From Rhizobium bangladeshense (GTDB lineage: Bacteria > Pseudomonadota > Alphaproteobacteria > Rhizobiales > Rhizobiaceae): 64,000 nucleotides of DNA. Positions 33,762 to 43,650 of this stretch are shown piece by piece. A program made the position numbers and the translations under genes. The stretch is from positions 186,001 to 250,000 of the forward strand of contig NZ_CP071613.1 in the NCBI RefSeq assembly GCF_017357245.1, written 5' to 3'. Under the pieces are notes generated by a model, which was given only the letters and a program-made list of their open reading frames with translations, ran no database searches and was not told the origin of the DNA. The stretch's first letter is position 1, and each line of letters begins with the position of its first letter.

Positions 33762-35615
33762 TCAGTCGATTTCCTCGGGGATGAAGCCGCCGGTCTGGCG
33801 CTTCCACAGCCGGGCAAACAGGCCGTCCTGCTCGACCAGTTCCTCCGGCCGGCCTTCTTCCACGATGCGTCCGTGGTCGAGCACGACGATCCGGTTCATC
33901 CTGGCGATGGTTGAGAGGCGATGCGCGATGGCAATAACCGTCTTACCCTCCATGACAAGATTCAGCCTTTCCTGGATGGCGGCTTCGGATTCGCTGTCGA
34001 GTGCGGAAGTCGCCTCATCGAGGACAAGGATCGGCGCGTCCTTCAGCAGCACGCGGGCGATGGCGACGCGCTGGCGCTGGCCGCCAGACAATTTGATGCC
34101 GCGATCGCCGACGAAGGCCTCATAACCCTTCCGACCTTCGCTGTCTGTGAGACCGGTGATGAAGGCATCGGCGCTTGCCATCTTCGTCACCCTTTCGATC
34201 TCTTCCTGCGTCGCCTCCGGCCGGCCGTAGCGGATATTGTCGCCGACTGAACGGTGCAGCAGCGCGACATCCTGGGCGATCACGCCGATCGCGCGACGAA
34301 GGCTTGATTGGGTCACCGCGCGAATGTCCTGGCCGTCGATCAGGATCGCGCCTTCCTTGATATCGTAAAACCGCAGGAGCAGGTTTGCGAGCGTCGTCTT
34401 GCCGGCCCCGGAGAGGCCGACCAGCCCGACCTTCTCGCCAGGCCGGACCGTCAGCGACAGTTTCTCAATTACAGCTTTGCCGGACTTATAGGCGAAGCGG
34501 ACGTTTTCGAAACGGATCTCACCCCGTTCCACTTTGAGTTCGCTCGCATCCGGCCGATCGGTGATCGTCGGCGGTGTCGTCATGACGGGCATGGCATCCT
34601 TGATCGTGCCGATCGCCTGGAAGATCTGTTGACCCATCTGCAGGAAGACGAAGATCTGCGACGATAACCGGTTGAGAATGTAGACCGCGCCGACGAACTC
34701 GCCGACCGTGAGGAAGCCATTGACCAAGCCGGAAAATCCGATCGCCAGCATGGTCAGCCACAGCAGCGTGTTGAGGATGACGACTGTCACCTCTGACGAG
34801 CGGTAGATGCGCTGCTCGCTGTGCTGCGTCTGCACGGCCTTGCCGATGATGCGCCGGATTGCGCCAGCCTCGCTATCTTCGGCCGCGAACTGCTTGATCA
34901 TCTGCATGTTGGTGTAGAGATCGGTAATGGCGCCGGCGACCAGGCTGCGCTGCTTGGCGGTGCGGCGCGAGCGCTCGACAAAGATCGGCACGACCCGGGC
35001 GGTGAAGGCGATGTTGAACGCGATCCAGACGACGACAGGCAAAGCAAGCTGCCAGGCGAGCGTGCTCAGCAGGATTACCGAGCCTATCAGTTGCATCAGG
35101 AAGCGCGGGATGGATTGGAAGCCGGCAAGGATCTGCTGCTGGACGGCGGAGGAGACCTGCTGCAGTCGCGAGGAAACCTGGCCGGCATAGAGATCGTGGA
35201 AGAAGGCGAGATCCTGCCGCTCGACAGCCTTGTGGCCCTGCCATTGAATGGCGGCCGGCATTGCAATGCCTAACGTATGCGAATTCAGCGTATTGAGCAC
35301 GAAGGACACGATCGGCATGACGGGAAAGATCAGGACGCCGAGAACGGTCAGCAGCCGCCATTCATTGCACAGAAAGGCGGAAGCACCCTGCTCAGTCACG
35401 CCGTCGACGATGACCGAAAGCCCCCAGACGATCGTCAGGTTGATCGCCTCCATCGCCATCGAAGAAAGCGCCAGCGCAATCAGCACGCCGCGGAACATCG
35501 CGATGAAATGCAAAAGCACCGTCACCGGCCCCTTTGAGGGCAGCGGCCGGTAGGGAATATCGAGCGGCCGGATCAGCGTTTCGAAGGGACGGTAGATCGC
35601 ATCTGAAATCGACAT
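33762..35615 (-). CDS. ABC exporter with fused permease and ATPase (MsbA type)
   Basis: A 617-residue half-transporter. Six membrane helices occupy the first 350 residues, the ATPase the rest: Walker A GLVGLSGAGKTT, Q loop VIAQDVALL, signature KLSGGQRQRV, Walker B ILVLDEATSALD and the H loop AHRLSTI. All catalytic residues are intact, so it should work as a homodimer exporting a hydrophobic compound or lipid. ATG 35615 is chosen; a TTG 15 bases upstream is a weak alternative. It stands alone, unlinked to the fructoside genes; substrate unknown. Confidence 0.9.
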   Translation of the reverse strand: MSISDAIYRPFETLIRPLDIPYRPLPSKGPVTVLLHFIAMFRGVLIALALSSMAMEAINLTIVWGLSVIVDGVTEQGASAFLCNEWRLLTVLGVLIFPVMPIVSFVLNTLNSHTLGIAMPAAIQWQGHKAVERQDLAFFHDLYAGQVSSRLQQVSSAVQQQILAGFQSIPRFLMQLIGSVILLSTLAWQLALPVVVWIAFNIAFTARVVPIFVERSRRTAKQRSLVAGAITDLYTNMQMIKQFAAEDSEAGAIRRIIGKAVQTQHSEQRIYRSSEVTVVILNTLLWLTMLAIGFSGLVNGFLTVGEFVGAVYILNRLSSQIFVFLQMGQQIFQAIGTIKDAMPVMTTPPTITDRPDASELKVERGEIRFENVRFAYKSGKAVIEKLSLTVRPGEKVGLVGLSGAGKTTLANLLLRFYDIKEGAILIDGQDIRAVTQSSLRRAIGVIAQDVALLHRSVGDNIRYGRPEATQEEIERVTKMASADAFITGLTDSEGRKGYEAFVGDRGIKLSGGQRQRVAIARVLLKDAPILVLDEATSALDSESEAAIQERLNLVMEGKTVIAIAHRLSTIARMNRIVVLDHGRIVEEGRPEELVEQDGLFARLWKRQTGGFIPEEID

Positions 35616-35770
35616 GGGCCACTCGGTCAAGTGTTGGGAGAACGGGCGAGGGACTCAAGGCTACGCAGGCAGGGATAGGACCACCTTGCTGCTGCAATCT
35701 CAACGAGAATTTTGGTGAATGGTGGGGACGGAAAGCTGTCGGGAGAAGAGGGACCAAGCGGCTTGATTAT

Positions 35771-35796
35771 AAAAAACCCCGCCGAAGCGGGGTTCT
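35771..35796 (-). terminator. Terminator of the small secreted protein gene
   Basis: An 8-bp stem AACCCCGC (35775-35782) / GCGGGGTT (35787-35794) with a CGAA loop; on the minus strand it is followed by a T run. It ends transcription from the gene at 35814-36134. Confidence 0.8.
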
Positions 35797-35813
35797 TTAG
35801 GCAAGAAAGCCGG

Positions 35814-36134
35814 TCAGTTGTTATGCGCTGCGCAGGCTTCGTCCATCGGGGTAGCGTTGCTCCTGCCGCCCTGCGTCTGGAGATTGTCGGAGTTGTTCAC
35901 CGGATCGGGGCATTTGACCTTGTCCGTTTTCATTGTGCCGCCGGTGGTTGAGCCGGTCGTGGTGGTATCGGTGGCCATCGGCTTTTTGGCTTTCGTGTCG
36001 CTGCCTGCGCCACCGCCCTGGTCGGCGGTATTCTTGTCGATCGTGGCGCCAGCCGGAGCCGGATTGGACTGGGCGAAGGCTGATGTCGCCATGCCGAGTG
36101 CGAGAAGCGAGGCTGCTACGAGTTTCATACGCAT
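35814..36134 (-). CDS. Small exported, Thr/Gly-rich protein
   Basis: A 106-residue protein with a clear signal peptide (MRMKLVAASLLALGMATSAFA). The mature part is a flexible, low-complexity stretch (TDTTTTGSTTGGTMKTDK) with two cysteines, VKCPDPVNN and MDEACAAHN, which could form a disulphide. ATG 36134 has GGAGG upstream. A GGAAC stress promoter precedes it and a strong terminator follows, so it is a stand-alone stress gene. Function unknown. Confidence 0.72.
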   Translation of the reverse strand: MRMKLVAASLLALGMATSAFAQSNPAPAGATIDKNTADQGGGAGSDTKAKKPMATDTTTTGSTTGGTMKTDKVKCPDPVNNSDNLQTQGGRSNATPMDEACAAHNN

Positions 36135-36175
36135 CCTGATATCCTCCTGGGATGTTGCGTGATTGACCCATCCAC

Positions 36176-36200
36176 AACCTCGCCGGCACATCATTGTTCC
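36176..36200 (-). promoter_or_regulatory. EcfG-type general-stress promoter (GGAAC-N16-GGTT), minus strand
   Basis: On the minus strand GGAAC (36200-36196) and GGTT (36179-36176) are separated by 16 bases, 42 bases before ATG 36134. Confidence 0.6.
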
Positions 36201-36258
36201 GGAGCTGCTGACGACAAATTACGCCAGGTGCCCGGACCATCAGGATCCGCATAGAGTG

Positions 36259-36981
36259 CTACTTCGTATAAAGCGCCCGTGACCTCTCGAGATGCTTCAG
36301 GAGCGCCATCTCCGATCCATCGACGTCGTTGGCCTCGAGGCGGTCGACGATTTCGTCATGTTCGGCGAGCGTGAACTTTTCCTTGCCGGTCCAGATCAGC
36401 ATCTCGGTGTGATATTCCTTCAGCCAGGCGAGCATCGCCTCGCTGACGGCGACGTAGATCGGATTGCCTGATATCTGGGCGATGCGGGTGTGGAATTCCA
36501 TATCGGCATTGATGAATTCCTCAGCCTGCCCAAGCGAGGCGCGCTGGCGCTCGATGATATTCCTGAGGTCGCTGATGTCGTTGGCCGAGGCGCGCTGGGC
36601 CGCCTCGCGCGCCATGCCGCGCTCGAAGAAGATGCGGGCGCTTTTCAGGTGCTCCAGCGAATCCGCCGATTGCGACAGCATGATCTTGGCGGTGAGATCG
36701 ACCTGCCGGAAGATCGATTTTGCCGTCAGCCGCAGGACCTTCGCGCGTTCGCCGTGCGAGATGCTGACGAGGCCCTTGTTGGCGAGCGACTGCATGGCTT
36801 CGCGGATGGCTGGCCGGCCGACGCCGAAGCGTTCCATCAATACCCGCTCGGACGGCATTTCATCGCCGGGCTGAAGCTCTCCCGAGGTGATCATCCGCTC
36901 GAGTCGATCAAACACTTCGTCGGAAAGCTTCCGGCGGATGATTTGTTCGATGGGTTGGGTCATGAGATCTCGCTGGCTCAA
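36259..36981 (-). CDS. GntR-family FCD regulator (NanR-like) of the apiose genes
   Basis: A 240-residue regulator with a GntR winged helix (KLSDEVFDRLERMITSGELQPG, GVGRPAIREAMQSLANKGLV) and FCD sensor domain (DMEFHTRIAQISGN, LAEHDEIVDRL). A TTG start at 36981 is preferred because GGAGGA stands six bases before it; ATG 36963 has no ribosome site. It is divergent from the RuBisCO-like gene, with an operator-like sequence in the shared region. NanR-type FCD proteins are known to bind GGTATA repeats, and TATACC occurs in all three putative operators of this cluster. It is most likely the regulator of the cluster. Confidence 0.88.
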   Translation of the reverse strand: MSQRDLMTQPIEQIIRRKLSDEVFDRLERMITSGELQPGDEMPSERVLMERFGVGRPAIREAMQSLANKGLVSISHGERAKVLRLTAKSIFRQVDLTAKIMLSQSADSLEHLKSARIFFERGMAREAAQRASANDISDLRNIIERQRASLGQAEEFINADMEFHTRIAQISGNPIYVAVSEAMLAWLKEYHTEMLIWTGKEKFTLAEHDEIVDRLEANDVDGSEMALLKHLERSRALYTK

Positions 36982-37072
36982 AATGTCTCCTCCTAACAGT
37001 TTTCCGGACCAAGGACAAAGCTTGGGACCAAAATTTGCGCACCCGAAAATTCCGCTTTCCATCGATTGGAAT

Positions 37073-37086
37073 ACTCATTATACCAG
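37073..37086. promoter_or_regulatory. Cluster operator, site 1 (ACTCATTATACCAG)
   Basis: The 13-base core CTCATTATACCAG lies in the divergent region between the FCD regulator and oiaX. The same core recurs before apnO and before the CUT1 binding-protein gene. Confidence 0.65.
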
Positions 37087-37139
37087 ATCACGAGTTGATG
37101 CCATGGCAATCTGCCTGGCGAGAGGAGCAGCCGTCCGTC

Positions 37140-38396
37140 ATGATGATAACCCTGACCTACCGCATCGAAACGCCCGGCAGCGTCGAGGCGATGGCGGACA
37201 AGATCGCAAGCGACCAGTCGACCGGAACCTTCGTACCGGTTCCCGGCGAGACCGAAGAGCTGAAAGCGCGTGTCGCCGCCCGCGTGCTGGCCATCCGCCC
37301 GCTTGAAGAGGCGGCTCATCCGACCTGGCCCGAGGCCGCACCCGGCACGCGGCTCCACCGCGCCGACGTCGACATCGCGTTCCCGCTGGAGGCGATCGGC
37401 ACGGACCTTTCGGCGCTGATGACCATCGCGATCGGCGGCGTCTATTCGATCAAGGGCATGACCGGCGTCCGCGTCGTCGACATGAAGCTGCCGGAGGCTT
37501 TCAAAACCGCCCATCCCGGTCCGCAATTCGGCATTGCCGGAAGCCGGCGGCTGACCGGCGTCCAAGGCCGCCCGATCATCGGCACCATCGTCAAGCCGGC
37601 GCTCGGGCTGCGACCGCACGAGACGGCGGAACTGGTGGGCGAGCTGATCCACTCCGGCGTCGACTTCATCAAGGACGACGAGAAGCTGATGAGCCCGGCC
37701 TATTCGCCGCTCAAGGAGCGCGTCGCGGCGATCATGCCGCGCATTCTCGATCACGAGCAGAAGACCGGCAAGAAGGTGATGTATGCCTTCGGCATCTCGC
37801 ATGCCGATCCGGACGAGATGATGCGCAACCACGATATCGTCGCGGCCGCCGGCGGCAATTGCGCCGTCGTCAATATCAATTCCATCGGCTTCGGCGGCAT
37901 GAGCTTCCTGCGCAAGCGCTCCAATCTGGTGCTGCATGCGCATCGCAACGGCTGGGACGTGCTGACGCGCGATCCGGGCGCCGGCATGGATTTCAAGGTC
38001 TACCAGCAATTCTGGCGGCTGCTCGGGGTCGACCAGTTCCAGATCAACGGCATTAAGGTCAAATATTGGGAGCCGGACGACAGCTTCGTCGCCTCGTTCA
38101 AAGCCGTCAGCGCGCCGCTCTTCGATGACGCCGATCGGCCGCTTCCGGTCGCCGGCTCCGGCCAATGGGGCGGGCAGGCGCCGGAGACTTATCAGCGCAC
38201 CGGTCGTACCATCGATCTTCTCTATCTCTGCGGCGGCGGCATCGTCAGCCATCCCGGCGGCCCGGCGGCCGGCGTTCGCGCCGTGCAGCAGGCCTGGCAG
38301 GCGGCGGTTGCCGACATACCGCTGGAGATCTACGCCAAAGACCATCCGGAGCTTGCCGCCTCGATCGAGAAATTCAGCGACGGTAAGGGCGCGTGA
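37140..38396 (+). CDS. oiaX: RuBisCO-like 3-oxo-isoapionate-4-phosphate decarboxylase
   Basis: A 418-residue form IV RuBisCO-like protein. The metal-site segment GVDFIKDDE keeps the carbamylatable lysine K178 with D180 and E181; K152 (IVKPALGL) matches the active-site lysine, but the second lysine of the plant KPK motif is replaced. RuBisCO loop 6 is not recognisable, so it does not fix CO2. In the known D-apiose pathway such RLPs convert 3-oxo-isoapionate 4-phosphate; one type decarboxylates it to L-erythrulose 1-phosphate, another splits it hydrolytically. The two isomerase genes that follow favour the decarboxylase. ATG 37140 has a distant ribosome site. Confidence 0.82.
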   Translation: MMITLTYRIETPGSVEAMADKIASDQSTGTFVPVPGETEELKARVAARVLAIRPLEEAAHPTWPEAAPGTRLHRADVDIAFPLEAIGTDLSALMTIAIGGVYSIKGMTGVRVVDMKLPEAFKTAHPGPQFGIAGSRRLTGVQGRPIIGTIVKPALGLRPHETAELVGELIHSGVDFIKDDEKLMSPAYSPLKERVAAIMPRILDHEQKTGKKVMYAFGISHADPDEMMRNHDIVAAAGGNCAVVNINSIGFGGMSFLRKRSNLVLHAHRNGWDVLTRDPGAGMDFKVYQQFWRLLGVDQFQINGIKVKYWEPDDSFVASFKAVSAPLFDDADRPLPVAGSGQWGGQAPETYQRTGRTIDLLYLCGGGIVSHPGGPAAGVRAVQQAWQAAVADIPLEIYAKDHPELAASIEKFSDGKGA

Positions 38397-38401
38397 CCGT
38401 C

Positions 38402-39739
38402 ATGACTGAGCTTCTCGTCAGCTACTACGGCGATGATTTTACCGGCTCGACCGACGTCATGGAGGCGCTGGCTTCGCGCGGCGTCGAGACGGTGCTGTTC
38501 CTCGGCCTTCCCACGCCGGAGCTGCTCGCACGGTTCAGGCACTGCCGGGCGATCGGCATTGCCGGAACGAGCCGCAGCGAAACGCCGACATGGATGGAAC
38601 TGCATCTGGTGCCCGCCTTCGACTGGCTGCGCTCGCTCGGAGCGGCCGTCTGCCATTACAAGGTTTGCTCGACCTTCGATTCCAGTCCCGGCGTCGGCAA
38701 TATCGGAAAGGCGATCGAAATCGGCGGCAAGATCTTCGGGCAAGCAATCGTGCCTGTGATCGTGGGCGCGCCGCAGCTGAAGCGATATACGGCTTTCGGC
38801 AATCTCTTCGCCGCCTATCAGGGCCGCGTCTTCCGCATCGATCGCCACCCGGTGATGAGCCGCCATCCCGTCACTCCGATGGACGAGGCGGATCTTGCAG
38901 TGCATTTGTCGAAACAGACCTCGCTCCCTGTTCTCCTCGCCGATCTGGTTTCGATCACGGCTGAAGATGCCGATCTGCGCATCGACGCGCTGGCGTCGAG
39001 CCCGGGAGGCATCCTGCTCATCGACGTCGATTCCGAGGCGACGCAGACCGCCGCTGGCCGGCAGCTGCTGCGCGTGGCCGGCCGCTCCGGCAGCTTCGTC
39101 GCCGGTTCGTCGGGAATAGAATATGCCCTGCTCGACGCCTGGCGGCGGATCGGCGTCATCGGCGAAAGCAGCACCGAATTTCCCGATCCAGGCCCTGTCG
39201 ACCGTCTCGCCGTCGTCTCGGGCAGCGTCTCGCCGACGACCGAGCGGCAGATCCGCGCCGCCGTCGAGAACGGCTTCGAGGCCATTGCGCTGGATCCGCT
39301 GGCACTGGTTTCGGAGACCGGCGAAAGCGCAGTGGAGGCGGCCGTGCAGGCCGGCCTCGGCAAGCTCAGGGAAGGCAGGAGCGTCATTCTCTATACCGCG
39401 CTCGGTCCATCCGCCGACCGCGGCGCCGATATCGACAGGCTGCCGGGCGCGCGTCATCGCCTCGGCAGCGCGCTCGGCACGATCCTGCGCAGGCTGATCG
39501 AAGCGGAGGGGCTTTCGCGCGCGGTCGTCGCCGGCGGCGACACGTCAAGTCACGCGCTGCGGCAATTGAAGATCGACGCGCTGACGACGCTGCTGCCGCT
39601 TCCCCAGACGCCGGGCTCGCCGCTCTGCCTCGCGCATGGCGACTATCCCGCGACCAATGGCCTGCAGATCTCGCTCAAGGGCGGCCAGGTCGGCACCGAC
39701 GGCTATTTCACACAGATCCGCGACGGGAGGAGAAACTGA
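38402..39739 (+). CDS. oiaK: DUF1537 four-carbon acid sugar kinase, 3-oxo-isoapionate kinase
   Basis: A 445-residue kinase of the DUF1537 family. It opens with YYGDDFTGSTDVMEAL, the acidic sugar-binding motif, and carries the C-terminal ATP-binding parts (VVAGGDTSSHALRQL, LKGGQVGTDGYF). It should phosphorylate 3-oxo-isoapionate, giving the substrate of the RLP just upstream. A GTG at 38393 overlapping the oiaX stop is an alternative start. The gene is followed directly by the TIM-like gene. The family also contains tetronate kinases, so the assignment depends on context. Confidence 0.82.
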   Translation: MTELLVSYYGDDFTGSTDVMEALASRGVETVLFLGLPTPELLARFRHCRAIGIAGTSRSETPTWMELHLVPAFDWLRSLGAAVCHYKVCSTFDSSPGVGNIGKAIEIGGKIFGQAIVPVIVGAPQLKRYTAFGNLFAAYQGRVFRIDRHPVMSRHPVTPMDEADLAVHLSKQTSLPVLLADLVSITAEDADLRIDALASSPGGILLIDVDSEATQTAAGRQLLRVAGRSGSFVAGSSGIEYALLDAWRRIGVIGESSTEFPDPGPVDRLAVVSGSVSPTTERQIRAAVENGFEAIALDPLALVSETGESAVEAAVQAGLGKLREGRSVILYTALGPSADRGADIDRLPGARHRLGSALGTILRRLIEAEGLSRAVVAGGDTSSHALRQLKIDALTTLLPLPQTPGSPLCLAHGDYPATNGLQISLKGGQVGTDGYFTQIRDGRRN

Positions 39740-39740
39740 G

Positions 39741-40544
39741 ATGGTCGTCTGGGTCGGCACCAGTTTCAAGATGAACAAGACGCTGGAGGCAGCGCTCGCC
39801 TTCGCGCGCCGCCTCGCCGATGCGGACCCTGACCGCGATCCCCGCGTGCAGCGCTTCGTCATTCCCTCCTTCACAACGGTGCGCGAGGTCAAGCGCGTGC
39901 TTGATGAAACCTCTGTGAAAGTCGGCGCCCAGAACATGCATTGGGAGGATGCCGGCGCCTGGACCGGCGAAATTTCTCCCGTGATGCTGAAGGATTGCCG
40001 GCTCGATCTCGTCGAACTCGGCCATTCCGAACGGCGCGAAGATTTCGGCGAGACCGACGAAACCGTCGGCCTCAAGGTTTCGGCTGCGATCCGCCATGGG
40101 CTGACGCCGCTCATCTGCATCGGCGAGACCTTGCCGGAGCGCCACGAGGGTCTGGCCGATAGCGTGCTGCGGCGGCAGGTCGAGGCGGCCCTGCGCGGCG
40201 TCGGCACTGAGGCCGACAAGGCTCCGATCCTGCTCGCCTACGAACCCGTCTGGGCGATCGGCGTCAACGGCATTCCGGCGACGGCCGATTACGCTTCGGA
40301 GCGGCACGGCAGGATCGCCGAAGTGGCGAAGGCCGTTCTCGGCCGCCCGGTGCCCGTCCTCTACGGCGGCAGCGTCAATCCCGGCAATTGCGAGGAACTG
40401 ATCGCGCAGCCGCATATCGACGGCCTGTTCATTGGCCGCTCCGCCTGGTCCGTCGAAGGTTATCTCGACATCCTCGGCCGCGTCAGCGCGGCGATCGATC
40501 GCTCATCTCCACCCCAGACGGCGAGTGAAAGGAAACTGCCATGA
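39741..40544 (+). CDS. lerI: Triose-phosphate-isomerase-like L-erythrulose-1-phosphate isomerase
   Basis: A 267-residue TIM barrel. Catalytic lysine K10 (TSFKMNKT), histidine in ELGHSERR and glutamate in [10 protein letters not shown] are present, and [11 protein letters not shown] closes the phosphate site. The N-terminal GTSFKMN differs from the GNWKMN of housekeeping TIM, as in the erythritol and apiose pathway isomerases (EryH/LerI). It likely converts L-erythrulose 1-phosphate to D-erythrulose 4-phosphate. It has a strong site (GGGAGGAGAAA), and its start lies one base after oiaK stops. Confidence 0.82.
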   Translation: MVVWVGTSFKMNKTLEAALAFARRLADADPDRDPRVQRFVIPSFTTVREVKRVLDETSVKVGAQNMHWEDAGAWTGEISPVMLKDCRLDLVELGHSERREDFGETDETVGLKVSAAIRHGLTPLICIGETLPERHEGLADSVLRRQVEAALRGVGTEADKAPILLAYEPVWAIGVNGIPATADYASERHGRIAEVAKAVLGRPVPVLYGGSVNPGNCEELIAQPHIDGLFIGRSAWSVEGYLDILGRVSAAIDRSSPPQTASERKLP

Positions 40545-40987
40545 AAATCGCGATTGGCGCCGACAGCGCCGGCAAACCGCTCCTGGACGTTATTGCCGCC
40601 CATCTCTCGGGCAAGGCGGACGTCGAAGTGCATGATCTCAGTCAATCCGGCTTCTATGCCGATCTGTCACAGCGCCTCGCCCAGACGATCGTCAACGGCG
40701 AACATGAGCGCGGTATCCTGTTCTGCGGCACCGGCATCGGCGTGTGCATTTCCGCAAACAAGGTTCCGGGGATCCGTGCCGCACTGACTCACGACACCTA
40801 TTCCGCCGAGCGAGCGGTAAAATCGAACAACGCCCAGATCATCACGATGGGTGCGCGCGTTATCGGACCTGAACTGGCAAAGTCCATCGTCGACGTCTGG
40901 CTCGCCTCCGAATTCGACCCCAACGGCCCGTCGGCCGGCAACGTGAAGGCGATCGATCGGCTTGATGCGGAAAAACACGCGCCTTGA
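40541..40987 (+). CDS. derI: RpiB-like D-erythrulose-4-phosphate isomerase
   Basis: A 148-residue RpiB-family isomerase. The catalytic cysteine C62 lies in [16 protein letters not shown], and [18 protein letters not shown] carries the phosphate-side residues. D8 is kept, but the residue after it is Ser (GADSAG) where ribose-5-phosphate isomerase B has His. With the TIM-like enzyme, with which it overlaps by 4 bases, it resembles EryH/EryI of erythritol use and probably makes D-erythrose 4-phosphate. It is the last gene of the oiaX unit. Confidence 0.82.
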   Translation: MKIAIGADSAGKPLLDVIAAHLSGKADVEVHDLSQSGFYADLSQRLAQTIVNGEHERGILFCGTGIGVCISANKVPGIRAALTHDTYSAERAVKSNNAQIITMGARVIGPELAKSIVDVWLASEFDPNGPSAGNVKAIDRLDAEKHAP

Positions 40988-41012
40988 ACACGCAAGTAGT
41001 GATATGGTGATT

Positions 41013-41033
41013 GACTCATTATACCAGTATATG
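41013..41033. promoter_or_regulatory. Cluster operator, site 2 (GACTCATTATACCAGTATAT...)
   Basis: The core CTCATTATACCAG (41015-41027) is here part of a perfect palindrome TATAC-CA-GTATA (41020-41031). A TTGACT -35-like box (41011-41016) overlaps it, so a bound regulator would block the promoter of apnO and the transport genes. Confidence 0.65.
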
Positions 41034-41065
41034 ATCCTATCCAGAACTGAAAAGGTGAGGAAAAC

Positions 41066-42932
<1,867 letters not shown>

Positions 42933-42945
42933 TCAGCGGCGTTTG

Positions 42946-42973
42946 GCAGAGGGTGCGTGATCGCACCCTCTGC
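42946..42973 (+). other. Intercistronic hairpin after the binding-protein gene
   Basis: A perfect 12-bp stem GCAGAGGGTGCG (42946-42957) / CGCACCCTCTGC (42962-42973) with a TGAT loop and no T run. This type of hairpin typically protects the binding-protein message and lowers expression of downstream membrane genes. Confidence 0.75.
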
Positions 42974-43005
42974 AATACGTTTGCAAGACCTCGAGGTTAA
43001 CCCGG

Positions 43006-43650
43006 ATGCTGAGAATGAAGGGCGCCCTGCTCGCTGCCGTCGTAGCGGCGGCCTTGCCCGGCTGTAAGATCATCAAGACGCCGACCGCCGAGGAGAAGGC
43101 GGCCGCAGCGGCGAAGACCGCCTTCGACCCATATGCGAAGGTCGAGGCGATCTGGCAGCCTCAGGTGGTGCCTTATTTCGAAAAGCGCGCAGGCGAGCTG
43201 AAGGATGTCATGCAGCTCGTTGCCACGAGCCCTGATACCGCGGGCGAAAAATACGGCAACCCCCACAAGCAGAGCAGCTCGCCTTGGACCTACGCGGTGA
43301 AGATCACCGGCAAGATCGTTGCCGCCGATACGGCCTCCCGCGCGGCGACGCTCGACGTCGACGCGGACGGCGACGGCAAGGCCGATGCGAAAGTGCAGAT
43401 CGGACCTGCGTTGCGCGGCACGGCTCTCCGCGACACGCTCGATTTCGTCAACTTCAACGAGTTCAAGAACCAGATCGAATGGGCGCAGTTCGGCAAGGCG
43501 TTCAACGAGAAGGCCAATACCGCCTTTCTCTCCGCTGTCCCTCGTGATGGCCTGGCAGGCAAGACGGTGACGGTGATCGGCGCGTTCCCTCTGCCGAAAA
43601 GCGGCGAGCTTCCGCTCGTGACGCCTTCGGAATTGAAGGTGGCGTCATGA
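43006..43650 (+). CDS. DUF2291 lipoprotein of the sugar transport operon
   Basis: A 214-residue predicted lipoprotein: short signal with lipobox LPGC, cysteine C20. The DUF2291 family occurs almost only inside Rbs-type transport operons. Features include PYAKVEAIWQPQVVPYFEKRAGEL and the C-terminal IGAFPLPKSGELPLVTPSEL. It probably sits on the inner membrane facing the periplasm and assists the importer; its exact role is unknown. It overlaps the ATPase gene by 4 bases. Confidence 0.85.
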   Translation: MLRMKGALLAAVVAAALPGCKIIKTPTAEEKAAAAAKTAFDPYAKVEAIWQPQVVPYFEKRAGELKDVMQLVATSPDTAGEKYGNPHKQSSSPWTYAVKITGKIVAADTASRAATLDVDADGDGKADAKVQIGPALRGTALRDTLDFVNFNEFKNQIEWAQFGKAFNEKANTAFLSAVPRDGLAGKTVTVIGAFPLPKSGELPLVTPSELKVAS

